Source of the DNA: Corydoras sp. C115
Lineage: Eukaryota; Chordata; Actinopteri; Siluriformes; Callichthyidae
Assembly: GCA_019802505.1 (NCBI GenBank)
Contig: JAFMOC010000307.1
Coordinates: 189,501-253,500, forward strand
Direction: 5' to 3'
Length of the DNA stretch: 64,000 nucleotides
Part shown: in pieces, positions 1-12,388 of the stretch
Numbering within the stretch: position 1 is the first letter of the stretch
How the letters are laid out: every line of letters starts with the position of its first letter
Notes under the pieces: generated by a model
Told to the model about the DNA's origin: nothing
Databases searched by the model: none
Seen by the model: only the letters and a program-made list of their open reading frames with translations
Made by a program: the position numbers and the translations under genes

Positions 1-948
1 GGTTTACAGAGAATGGTCCGAAAAAGAAAAAACATCCAGTGAGCGGCAGTTCTGTGGGCGGAAATGCCTTGTTGATGCCAGAGGTCAGAGGAGAATGGCC
101 AGACTGGTTCGAGCTGATAGAAAGGCAACAGTGACTCAAATAGCCACCCGTTACAACCAAGGGAGGCAGAAGAGCATCTCTGAACGCACAGTACGTCGAA
201 CTTTGAGGCAGATGGGCTACAGCAGCAGTAGACCACACCGGGTGCCACTCCTTTCAGCTAAGAACAGGAAACTGAGGCTACAATTTGCACAAGCTCATCG
301 AAATTGGACAATAGAAGATTGGAAAAACGTTGTCTGGTCTGATGAGTCTCGATTTCTGCTGCGACATTCGGATGGTAGGGTCAGAATTTGGTGTCAACAA
401 CATGAAGGCATGGATCCATCCTGCCTTGTATCAACGGTTCAGGCTGGTGGTGGTGGTGTCATGGTGTGGGGAATATTTTCTTGGCACTCTTTGGGCCCCT
501 TGGTACCAATTGAGCATCGTTGCAACGCCACAGCCTACCTGAGTATTGTTGCTGACCATGTCCATCCCTTTATGACCACAATGTACCCAACATCTGAAGG
601 CTACTTTCAGCAGGATAATGCGCCATGTCATAAAGCTGGAATCATCTCTGGTTTCTTGAACATGACAATGAGTTCACTGTACTCAAATGGCCTCCACAGT
701 CACCAGATCTCAAACCAATAGAGCATCTTTGGGATGTGATGGAATGGGGGATTCGCATCATGGATGTGCAGCCGACAAATCTGCGGCAACTGTGTGATGC
801 CATCATGTCAATATGGACCAAACTCTCTGAGGAATGCTTCCAGCACCTTGTTGAATCTATGCCACGAAGAATTGAGGCAGTTCGGAAGGCAAAAGGGGGT
901 CCAACCCGTTACTAGAATGGTGTACCTAATAAAGTGGCCGGTGAGTGT
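1..948 (+). mobile_element. Tc1-like transposon, 3' part, broken transposase
   Basis: A reading frame from 95 to 721 encodes a Tc1-type transposase: the DNA-binding part (SERTVRRTLRQMGY), first catalytic Asp in WSDESRF and second in QQDNAPCHK. A frameshift near 655-720 moves the rest into another frame, where HLWDVMEW and KGGPTRY continue to about 915. The 3' terminus GTGTACCTAATAAAGTGGCC with GGTGAGTG (about 918-945) is the terminal-inverted-repeat type also found on MITEs in this window. The 5' end lies outside. It sits in an intron of the citron gene. Confidence 0.85.
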
Positions 949-1499
949 ACATCACAGTTTCTATATTCCTAAATTAAAAACCCACTCAAGTCAGACTTGC
1001 ATGACTTAAAATGCATTAGCTTATTTATTTCATAGGTATGTATACTTTTATTATCCCTAAGTTATCTTGTGAACACATTTTTGGACAGTAAAAACAGGTT
1101 TGCTAAATACCACTCAAGGTCTGAGAAAAAGGAATGATAGTCAGAAAATAGGAATGTGCACAATATTCAGAAACTGAATTTATTTGGCTGAATACATAAA
1201 AAGACCAAATTATTTATACCAAATGCTGTTATGCTGTTAACTGTTTTTAGATCAACATGTTATTTTCCACAGTGAGTAAAAAGCACATTAAAGTTGATCG
1301 GCTGTTATTCAGTTTTAATCTGAGCTTTATTAGAATGAACAAATATCACAATGAGGTTCAGACAGCTGATTTTTTTATTTACAATTTAAAAGCACTTGAG
1401 CTCTTGTGAGCATGTGTGAAGCCATTTGTGTTTTGCTCAATAAAATGGAATAAAAAGTTTTATAAAAATAAATTATGTTTTTAAGTATTAAGATGTGTG

Positions 1500-1826
1500 G
1501 GGGGGGTGGCTTAGTGGGGTTAGCACGTTCGCCTATCAGCACTATAGGGATTCCCGGTTCGAGTCCCAATCTGGATGGAGTTTCCATGTTCTCCCCGTGT
1601 CCGCGTGGGTTTTCTACGGGTTCTGCGGTTTCCTCCCACAGTCCAAAAACATGGATCAAATCAATTGAATTCTCCAAATTGCCCCATATAGAGTGTGCTT
1701 GTGTATAGAGAGATTGGTGTCCTGTCCTGGGTGTATCTGCCCAGTGCCCGAAACATTCTCCCCTGGATGTGCATGGGGAACCCCCCCACGGCCCTAGTAG
1801 AGGAAAAAGCGGAAGATAATAGATGG
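1500..1826 (+). repeat. SINE family A (tRNA-derived), full copy
   Basis: tRNA-like head with box A (GGCTTAGTGG) and box B (GGTTCGAGTCCC), body to GCGGAAGATAATAGATGG. It is bounded by a 17-bp target-site duplication AAGTATTAAGATGTGTG (1483-1499 and 1827-1843). Family A is the dominant repeat of the window. Confidence 0.9.
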
Positions 1827-2090
1827 AAGTATTAAGATGTGTGATATACTTTCAGCAGTCAGCAACAGACCATATAGAAAATTAAATCAAATACTTGTTT
1901 GTTTTCATTATGTTATCTGATCATACTAAATTTTGGTGGAGGGGCAAAGAATATTTTGTCTTATAGATTTTTACTGAAAAATGGACAACTAAATTGCTTT
2001 TTTCTGCTAATTTATTGAAATCATATTGTAATTTGTCTGCTAAAATCCCAAATGTTTTTTATTAATATTAGACCAAATATGTTTAGACTA

Positions 2091-2325
2091 ATTGGCGGCA
2101 CGATGGCTTAGTGGTTAGCACGTTCGCCTCTCAGCACTAGGGATTCCCGGTTCGAATCCCCATCTGGGTGGAGTTTCCATGTTCTCCCCGTGTCTGCGTG
2201 GGTTTCCGCCGGGTTCTCCGGTTTCCTCCCACAGTCCAAAAACATGGACATTCTCCCCTGGATGGGCATGGGGAACCCCACTGAAACCCTAATATAGGAT
2301 AAAGCGGAAGATAATGAATGAATGA
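2091..2325 (+). repeat. SINE family A, internally deleted copy
   Basis: Head and tail are intact and a 12-bp duplication ATGTTTAGACTA flanks it (2079-2090, 2326-2337). The body jumps from AACATGGACA straight to TTCTCCCCTGG, missing about 110 bp present in other copies. Confidence 0.88.
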
Positions 2326-3904
2326 ATGTTTAGACTATTTAACATTACAAACTCTAATTGTGTGCCACTTTGTTGCTTTGTATTTTGAAAATCCAAATAT
2401 TTTAAATCCATCTATCAGAAATGCAACGGTTTGGCCAGGCAAAGACAGAACAAACGTAAATGTCACAAACTTGACACTTTTTTATTGCATAGTCACAAAA
2501 CAGTGTGAAGTTTGCAACAACTAACCCTGTCATAAATATAAAATTAAATAAATCTGGGCGTGTAATAATTGCTGAATGTAAAAACAATTTGCATGTTGCT
2601 TTTGTGAGATTTTTTTCCTGTGAAAACTATTTCAAATTAATACCGTTCATTTATAATGCTTTTAATTTTTTGTGTCTGTTGCAATGATTAACTATAAAGC
2701 TATAATTATATATTATTCTATAGAACTTTGTAAATTTTAAACGTCAGCAATTTGTATTTTAAAAGAAAGATCCTATAAATCAGAAAGTGTGCAGAGGGAA
2801 AATAATATATGCGTGATTGCTGAAGTGTTGTGGTTAAGGGCCTTCAGACTATTGCATATCAATATTTATTAATTACATATTTTTATGTACATATTTTATA
2901 ACATATTTCTGTTGTAAAAAATGTTAAATGTAGCTATGCATTAGGATATACTAAAAATTGTGTATGATTAAATACAGTGTCTGTTTGAAATACATCTCAT
3001 TTAAAAAATAATTTAGCTTAAGGTAACTAAGTTTTAAACATATCTATTTTGGAGTATAAGCTTCTTGGGAATAAATGTAAATGTAACATAAGTCTATATT
3101 TTTGGATCATACAGTATCTGAGTTCAGGGTAAAGTTCTTCATCAGTGGTGCAACCCTAATGTATTGAAGAGTCTGAATGTGTACAAGTGGTATAAATGTG
3201 TATGAGTGCTGGTATGAATTTGGATGATGTGATACATGGACTGGAAGAAGACTATGGAGAAGCCATTATTGATTTCATTAATTGGTTCAAACATCACAAG
3301 AAGACCCATACATAAGTAAAGTTTTATGTACTAAAACTGGAAATGAACATTTATCAGCCACTTTATTAGGTACGTCTTTGTTTTTACACTAATTTTCAAT
3401 GTATTAGTTTAATTTACTATATGTACTTCAAATTTTAACAGTGCAGAATCAGTACTGTGTTTTGTTCTGGAACAAGTAAATCAGATACTTCACTTTAGTG
3501 CCACTGCACTGCTAAGATTCATCCACCATCCAAGATTACCTTAACTGCTTTGTGGGGGGGGGGGGGGGGGGTTGGATTTATGCAAGTAGTGGAACTGATA
3601 ACGTGAGTGTAGTAGCAAAAAAGTGTACTTGATAAAGTGACACATAAATGTAATGATGTATCAATATTTACCTAAGATCTATGACCAAAAACTAATCAAT
3701 ATTTAATTCAACAATAATTCCCACAACGAAGACATTACATCCCAGACATTATGAAACACTAATGGCATTAAACATGATTGGTGTGTGGGATAATTGATAA
3801 GAATATAGGTCTAAAACAGTTATAAAGATGTGAACATCAAATAGGGAAGACAAAATTTATCCATGGAAACAACCTATGACAATTACTGCACATGAAAGAT
3901 TAAA

Positions 3905-4140
3905 TAAATATTTGTGGCTTAGTGGTTAGCAAATTCAGGTTCGAGTCCCAATCTGGGTTCTCTCCATGTCTGTGTGGGTCTCCTCCGGGTTTTCTCCCAC
4001 AGTCCAAAAGCATGGATTCAATGTGAATTGACCCTATTTTGTGTGTGTGTGTGTGTGTGAGAACAGAGATGGACTGGCGTGCATCTGCTTCACACCAGAA
4101 AAGTTTTCCACTGAATGGGCATGGGGAACCATTTTTACAA
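3905..4140 (+). repeat. SINE family A, old diverged copy
   Basis: Recognisable head (GTGGCTTAGTGGTTAGCA), box B (GGTTCGAGTCCC), CTCCCACAGTCCAAAAGC and GGGCATGGGGAACC, with several deletions and a GT run. Confidence 0.75.
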
Positions 4141-6246
4141 TATTGTCCCTTTGCTGCTGTAGACAAAGTGAATCTTCCCATAGTGGGACTAATAAAGAGT
4201 TATCTTGTCTTATATTGTCTCCCAAAACATAAAGACACAAAAACTCTGAACATGGAAATACAAATGTACTTTAAAATAGTACAATAAAGCCTGTTAAAAC
4301 AAAACACTACAAAGTTATAGTAAAAGAAATGTTAGTAACAGATGGTGATCAAGTGCAGGACATGGTCCTCTATGTACGATTCCACCAAGAATAGTGATCT
4401 ACTTTACAAAATGTGTAATATATTGCAGTCTATGGATGCAGCACTTATTGACACTATTACAAGTAAACAGTACTCATGGTCAATGATTGTACATCACCAT
4501 GTTTAAAACAGCAGACAGTAAATTGACTTAACACAGTAAATTGATTTAACACATGACTTAGTACAAATTAAATACTTGTTGCATTTCACAAATAAATACA
4601 CAAATAAAATGTCTGTATAAATGTTCAATCATTTTAAGATCATCAGTGATATCAGACACAAAAGGGTCTGGATTGCAATCTTCAATCTAGTTCATCCAAA
4701 AAGTGTTTAATGTGACACCTTAGGGCTCTGGGTGGGTCAGACACAGTTTGCGCATCAAGTTTACTTTATATAGTGATTTTTTTTTTTTTACCACAGTACA
4801 CTGTGTAAAAACAGCTTTACAGCGTTCTAAGGCTGAACCCACAAAGAACCCTCTGTAAACAAGTCCTCAAAGTCACACGGGCAAGGGAAATCTTCTTGGT
4901 GTTGTTTTAAAATAAATAAGTTAGTATTTAATACTACTTGAGCGGCCAGACAAAGTTAACAGTGTAGGACAAGATACAGGTTAAGTATGTAATGAAGGGT
5001 CCATTTAAACAAGTCTGATCATTCAAAAATAGATAAACTGATTCAGTTCAGAAATTTAGTTTTTGTTAAATATCCCTCTGATTCTCTGTCCATCAGTTCT
5101 GAGTGGCATGGTGTTCAAAAATTTCAACAAAAAAGTTCACCCACGCCGCCATATTTTTAGGCTCTTGTATGTCATGCTGAACTAAAGTTCTCTACAGTTG
5201 TCTAAAATGCTTGCCTTCATGTACTGGATTTTATAAACTCGTGGCAATAGGACTGAAAAAACTTCACGTCCCAAATCATTTGTCCATATGATGAGGTGCT
5301 TGTTAAAGGGCATCATGCATAACAAATTCCTAGATAAATTAATTGACTAAAATTAATTTAAAAAAATTAATTCATTAAAAAAAACTGGTTGGTCAGATTT
5401 TTTACTGAACACCAAAACAAACATATTATCAACCTGTTATCTCCTCAACCTGCAAATTATTTTTTATGAATAAGCTACCTTCAAAAAGATTCCAATAATC
5501 AGGTACAAAATCTTTTTCCACCACTCACAGCCTGGCATTAATGACATCATTACTAAGTCTGTTTTGTGTGCATTGTGTAATGGTTATGTTGAAATAAAAA
5601 AGGGCCTTCCCCAAACTGCTGAAAGCCAACAGCAAAATGCTAATTTTGTCAATAGAACTAAATGAAAGACCTCAGAATTTAACAATGAATAATAAAAAAA
5701 TGTCACAATACTTTTGTCCATATATGTAACAATATGTAATGGTACAAACCAAGGAGTGATTAAAAGCCCAACAACATTCCTTTAAACTCAGAAATTCTAA
5801 TATAGATCCTATAATATAACAATGGGCAAGTTGAAGTATTCAAGAGATTAAGGGAGAGACAAAAGACATACTGAAAGAAAGAGTGTTTTTCGAGCAATTA
5901 CAAAAAAAATAAAGAAAAGAGAAGCGAGCGGGAGAAAAAGGAGGGAGTGCTGAAGGTTTGAAGAGGAATTTCTCGGGTTACCATAGAAATGCATTTTTTT
6001 CTCCTCAATATCTGAACTCCTTTCTTTAGCAGATTTGATAGCTTTCTTACCCCTATTCCCTCACAATCCCCTGCAGAACGGGGTGGGACTGTGCTGTCAA
6101 TCCAACACAAGGAACACTACTGATCTGAGGTCTGCTTTAAATTGAATGATGAGCGGTGCATGAAAACAAAACTGTTCTTGAATAAACAAACATGAATCTG
6201 TGCATACGAACACACCAACCTGGACGAATGCAGTTTAACCTGGACT

Positions 6247-6362
6247 ATGAGAGAGAAGGAGGGAGAGAGCGAGAGAGAGCATGTGTGAGAGACAAAGACA
6301 GACAAACAGACAGACAGACAAACAGACACAGCGCGAGAGAGAGAGAGAGAAAGAGAGAGAGA
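6247..6362. repeat. Homopurine GA-rich tract
   Basis: Almost pure A/G on the plus strand with a (GACA)n insert (GACAGACAAACAGACAGACA). It lies 300 bp downstream of citron exon 9 on the coding strand. Its mirror symmetry could form triplex DNA. Confidence 0.8.
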
Positions 6363-6664
6363 TGGGGATTCCCTGCCCACTGTTTCCCAGTAATCAGTAT
6401 GATAGCATCACCACACGCTTGCACATAAACACACACACGCACACATGCACACACACTTGTCGATTAAGCTGTACAGTTCTCTTCTGTCAAATATTACGAG
6501 ACAACGTATTTACCCCAAAAGGCAACATCTGCATGGTTACAGCCGGACTTCCCATCGTTGCCAGGTGACAGTCACTGGCGATTTACCACCTGATTTTTTT
6601 TTTTGGATAAAAATCAATTTCCTCAGCTAAGTGAATGTTTGCATGTCTGTGTGTGGGTACTCAC

Positions 6665-7130
6665 TCAGATTTAGCCAGTGCAGCAAGGGCCCGGCTGAAG
6701 AACCAGCCTAGAAAGGGCAAGTCTTGTCCCTGAAAGCCCGAACGCGGGGGCTCTCCTTGGGCAGCGTGCACTCGCAGAGGGGCCCGCTTCGGCTCCTCGA
6801 AATTGGACGTGTCATCTTTAGCTCGGAGCGAGGGGACGAAGGGAGGGACAGCTGGATAAGAGAAGGAGAAGAGCACAAAAAGGAGAGAGGGGGAGAGAAC
6901 GTGCGTGAAAAACCAGCGGCAAACAAGAAGGGAATGAAAACAGAGGAGAGAGGGGAAAGAGGGAGGGAGGAGAGGGTCTCGCTGATGAGGTTCCAGTGCA
7001 GTAACTCGCATTCTCTCTCTCTCTCTCTCTTTCACAAGCTTGCTCTTTCTCCCTCCCTCCCTCATACACACTTTCTCCCTCACTGCAGCAACCTCAGCTC
7101 ATCAGTGTGAGTCACAGCGCAGAATTTCGT

Positions 7131-7172
<42 letters not shown>

Positions 7173-10100
7173 GAAACAGGATAATTCACCTCCATGCACA
7201 CACAAATCTATAGCTAATGCATTTACACACTAAATACAGATCAATACCACGTACACACAAACCCTTTGCATGGCACTATTTGCAACCTCCTTGCCATCAC
7301 TGACAAGACTGTACGGCCTAAACACCTCAATATAGGCTTAAAAGACATTTAATACAGGCTGGTTGGTCAAATGCAGTCATCTTCCAGGACTTGATAAAAT
7401 GTCATGACTGCTCTCTGAATATATATGAGGTATTTATGAGCCATAACAAGATGATGCTGAAAAAGCAATAGTTTTTCGCCGAATGATAGACAGTTACATG
7501 ATAATTAGATTTTTTTCCTATATTAATATGATAATATGAATACTAAAATCTTATGAAAGACACCAAAATAAACAAAATAATCACTCTTGGTCAACAATCA
7601 CTGGTGTTGATGCTCATACCATGTAGAAGGGGTGAGACATCTTAAGCTGCTTCTTGTTGGTTTGTAAAGAGTATATAAACCTCCACAGGATCCTAAGTAT
7701 GTCAAATGTATGTCATGTCATTGTAGGAGCGATGTGGATTTGTATGGAAAACACACACACCCACCAATTCGCCCACACAACACGCCCACTCAAACAGTGG
7801 AACCTCAGATATCACTGTTTTTCTCTGTGAAAATTTCATCTGTTCTTCGCCAGTTGCTTTAGATTTACTCTTTGTGCTGTCCCCATTGTCCCCATTAATT
7901 CCCTTGCTACCTAAAACGAAGTTTCATTGTGGAGAAAAAAGGAAGCAAAAAAAATAGGATAATGTAGAGAAAGGCGTTAACACACTTGCAAAAGAGACAG
8001 ATTTTCAAAAATGTGAATGCATTTTCTTTTGCTAGTCAGATTAGTCTTATATTATTTATTTTTTTCTAAAAGAATATAAAATATTGAATATAATTTCTTT
8101 GTTCTATTTTCAGAATTAAACTCTAAATTTATTCTTAATAAAATGTGTTTTATGTATTTTGGAGTCTCTAGATCAAATTTATTACATTTACAATGATTTA
8201 AATGGAAGCGGATGCAGCAGTTTTCATCGATTTCAGATTTCACCAAAAACAGTATATGATTATAGATAACTTAAATTCCAAGCAAGCAAAACTTTTGATT
8301 TAAGGTTGCCTGATGATGTTCATTTGGTGGTAGAAATTATACCTCCATGCCAAAATATAACATAATTGCTACTTATACACCTAGCTGAAACACTTTAATC
8401 CCTTTACTAACTAAACCCAAGAAAAAAGGAAAAACACAGATGAAACACCTGTCCACAGTTTTCCACAAAGCTTATTTTTTATCAATTTCTGCTACAAATA
8501 CAGAGACTATTAATGAAAGATAATGACATTGAGCAGTTTAAACAGGAAACCATATATTTTAGAAATCGCAACATTTTATACAAACATGCAACTGAGTGAA
8601 CATAAATAGTCTCAGGCTGCCTCAGACTGACTTCAGGAGAAAAAAGGGGGGAAAAACAAACAAACAAACAAACAAAAAATACAGAGAAATCTATTGCAAC
8701 TGCAAACTTAAAAATAGGCTAAACTGTTCTACCTGCCTCAGTTTGAAAGCCACGCATGGGTTCAGTTTGAAAGACATACATGCCGAAGTGGCACGTGGTG
8801 TGAGCGTAAAAGTTATTTAAATGAATGTTTGTAGGAAACAGTGAGTTGCTCGGTTGATTATAAAGCCAGCTTGACTCCTAAATGGGACGAATCGATCAAG
8901 TGCAGATTTATGAATAAGGAGAGGAGCCAGGGAATCAGGTGATTACTTCCACCTGTTATGGGGTTTTTTTTATCTTGTGCTGAATTTAAGGAGATGTGGG
9001 ACTTTTAGAGAGGAAAGTGTGTCTCGGCATAATAAAAAGTTGTGTTTATCCATTTCTGTCTGCAATTCCACAATTATTGCCTAAATGATGAATAAATAAT
9101 GCCTTGTTGTGTCTCGAGATGTGACACTATTCATTCATGCTTCTTTGCTTGGCATGGCATTGCAGGATATGTCAAATGGCTGTTTTTAACAAGTACACAA
9201 ACTGAAACCCACATAATTGTGTCCAGTGCTGACTTCCTAAATGTTAGAGGGACCTCTGTCCAGCTTATTTGCTCCGGCTGCAAGCAACACCTGAGCACTG
9301 ACCCAGCACCAAGCACTCAACAACGCCAACGCCGTTTAAATTCTTTTACAAATGAGGTTATGTAAAAGCAATAAGGCATCAGAGGGTGTTTATTATTGTG
9401 AATAAATCATGAGGAAGAGGTGTTATTAGACACAACACATAGCAAGTTAGCAGGGCTTAAACGCAACTTTCATTAAAGTTCAATTAAATTTCAATATCAG
9501 CAATACAAGACAAAAAAAATGTGTTGGACTGTTCCAGACATGTTGGTTTTTCATTCATTCATTCATTATCTTCCGCTTTGTCCTATGTATTGGGGTCGCG
9601 GTGGGGTTCCCCATGCCCATCCAGGGGAGAACGTCTCGGGCGCTGGGCAGATACACCCAGGACAGGACGCCAATCTATCGCTGGGCACACACTCACACAG
9701 ACACGCAAACATACACACACACTACATGGGGCAATTTGGAGAACTCAATTGACTTGATCCATGTTTTTGGACTGTGGGAGAAAACCGGAGAACCTGGAGG
9801 AAACCCACGCGGACACGGGCAGAACATGGAAAATCCACCCAGATGGGGATTTGAACCGGGAATCCCTAGTGCTGAGAGGCGAACGTGCTAACCACTAAGC
9901 CACCGTGGACATGTTGGTTTTAATATTGTATATAAATTCTCCAAAAGAATCATGACAAGCTGGTTACCATCATTCAACCCACCCACTTTTCGTTTCAATG
10001 GCAGTCGAGTGTAAGAACATTTTAAAATTGACTGATTCTTAACGAATGTTTGTACAATGTCCAGTAATTGGCTTCAGATTCACCTGCAGGTGTAGTAAAT

Positions 10101-12336
10101 TATGGTTGCCTCTTAGCCTATAACCGCAACGGCACCGTGCACAGTTAGTATGAACAGCGCGGCTTAAAGTAAAAAATAAAAAGCCTTATATATTACAAAA
10201 CAAATAGTTTTATCCATACGGTGTAGTGTTCCCAAAATGAGGGGGTGGAATGCACAATGCATTATACTGAAAATTACCATGAGGTGAAAATTCCTTGCTT
10301 TATTAATTCATCAAATCAAATGGAAAAAAAAAAAAAAAAAAACACCCAGAAATGTTCCAAAACAAACGACATGTTCGACCTACTATTCAAGCTTCAATTA
10401 TTTCTTTAAGAATCAGTCAATATAAAAAGATTCAATGACCGAAGTATCATCTACTGCCACCCACAACCTGACTTTCAAGAGATCATTACAATTCCTGCTG
10501 TCTAGAGCTGTACTATCTACTATGTGATACTGTCTGTTCCATTTATCTGGGCCATTCAAGCTCATCTCTAGAAGCTGAGCTACATTTCTATTAAAAAAAC
10601 ATCTGGGCTTCACACATCTTGGAGAAACATGTATTAATCCTAACCCTCACAAATCAATCGCTGCGCTATAGGAAATGATTTAACTGGAAGACAACTGACT
10701 TGAAAAATACATCAATTATTTGTGTTGATCTGGGCACCTGCTTCACATTTGAAATAGAATGTTTAAGTCGTTTCAGTAAGGTTGCATCATGAATCATGAA
10801 TACGGTGTGAAATTTTTTTTTCTTCCAGCCTACACACTGCACACTGAAATGTCTTTCCCCTCAATGCCAGGACAGATAATACCAGGATAATACAGATTGT
10901 TAAAGATAATGTCATGTTAAAATAATTATTTAAATCTTTATTATTAAATCTAATTACACGGAGCATTATAAATGCTTGTACACCAATTCATGTTTTAATT
11001 CACAATTAGCCAGATTGCTGCAAAAATAAATCTTGGTAATTTTGTGACCACATCATGGATTTTTAAGATTTCCGATTTTAATGCAGAACAGTTGACTTTG
11101 AATGGAGCAATAAAGGAAAATCATTTTAACACTAGCGTAACACAGTTAAGGAAAAGCCACTGACTTGCTGTGACTCAAAATACAGGTGTTGTTATGAACT
11201 AAGAATTGCCTTTGCAACTGTCGACATTAATATACATTGGTATACTGTACTGAATTATAAGTCTGTGTGTGTGTGTGTCCACAAATCCACACCATTGCTT
11301 CAATTAGCATGACATTTGACATACTTATTTAGGATCCTGTTATAGTTTATATATTCTTTACAACCCACAAAGAAGCAGCTCAAGGGGCTTTATGTTAGCG
11401 TCGTGATGACATGATACATGAGTCTGTTTTGGGCGGTACATGCAATAAACCAATTGGCATGTCACATGCGTTCCCTTCAAGAGCCTAGTGTGGTCCGACT
11501 TTGGCAGATTGCTATTTCAACAGTGCAGTGTGACCAATTATGTGTAAATTAACGTTTTAACCATTTGCAGGAAACATTATCACAAGTGGAATAAAGTGGC
11601 TAGTAGACAATACTGAGGAGTTGCTACAGTGAACATGCTGTTAAATATTAAGGCAAGGTTAGCTTACTTCCCATACAAATACATTTTAATATCTGTGATA
11701 ACCCAAGAGTGATAATTGGTACTGTTAGAGTGGAGTGAAAAGACACAGAAAGTTGATTTGACACACAGCACTAAGACAGAGCTCCTTAATATAAAAAAAA
11801 ATGATGTGTGAACCCACAAAACATAAAGATATGAAGAGCACTAACAATCAATCTACACTTAAAACAATTAAATATAAATCATGTATAAGTTTAAAGTTAC
11901 AGTACTAACATCATTCAGATTATTATGTCTTACTCTTTAACTTTAAAGAGGTTCCTTCATTTATAACATACAACTATAGTTTGATATTTGGTAAATAACA
12001 AGAAGGGCAACTTATTAAGGGCAAATTATAGAAAAAAGCAGTCTTGTATGTGACCATATGTTCCTTATACAATTTAACACATATGGATTATTCTAACATT
12101 AACATCTCATTATTCTAAATATACTAAATATGTACATATTTAATCGTAATATGTTTAAGGTGAGAATACATAATAAATGAGAGGAAAAGTTGGCTTGTCA
12201 TAGGTGGTGGTTTCTGGTAGATGACCCACTGTTTTTAGTGGCTGCATTTTGGTAACGAAAAGGCCCAATGATGATGATGGCCCAATTTTTGAGAGTTGGT
12301 TGGTATGTGTTGTTCCTCTGAGGTAAGTGTAGTGTG

Positions 12337-12388
<52 letters not shown>

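Larger units (their letters stand above)
1..6664. other. Citron intron downstream of exon 9; no further exon seen
   Basis: Apart from the Tc1 part and three SINEs this is AT-rich sequence. 4190-5880 holds no recognised feature. I searched for the next citron exon (coiled-coil region) on the minus strand and did not find it, so the intron runs past the left edge. Confidence 0.6.

Noticed and set aside
6724..7110. A 128-codon plus-strand frame and the 140-codon minus frame around citron exon 9
   Set aside because: The plus frame is antisense to the exon and purine tracts. Only 6851-6665 of the minus frame is exon; the rest reads the pyrimidine-rich intron.
9521..9891. Open frames of about 80-100 codons encoding GFPMPIQGRT-, GAIWRTQL- and HVFGLWEETGEP-like peptides, repeated across the window
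   Set aside because: These are both strands of family A SINEs read in several frames; the same peptides recur wherever the SINE lies.
12337..12387. Possible CRISPR-like or other spaced direct repeats
   Set aside because: The window is vertebrate DNA; all short tandem repeats are microsatellites without spacers.
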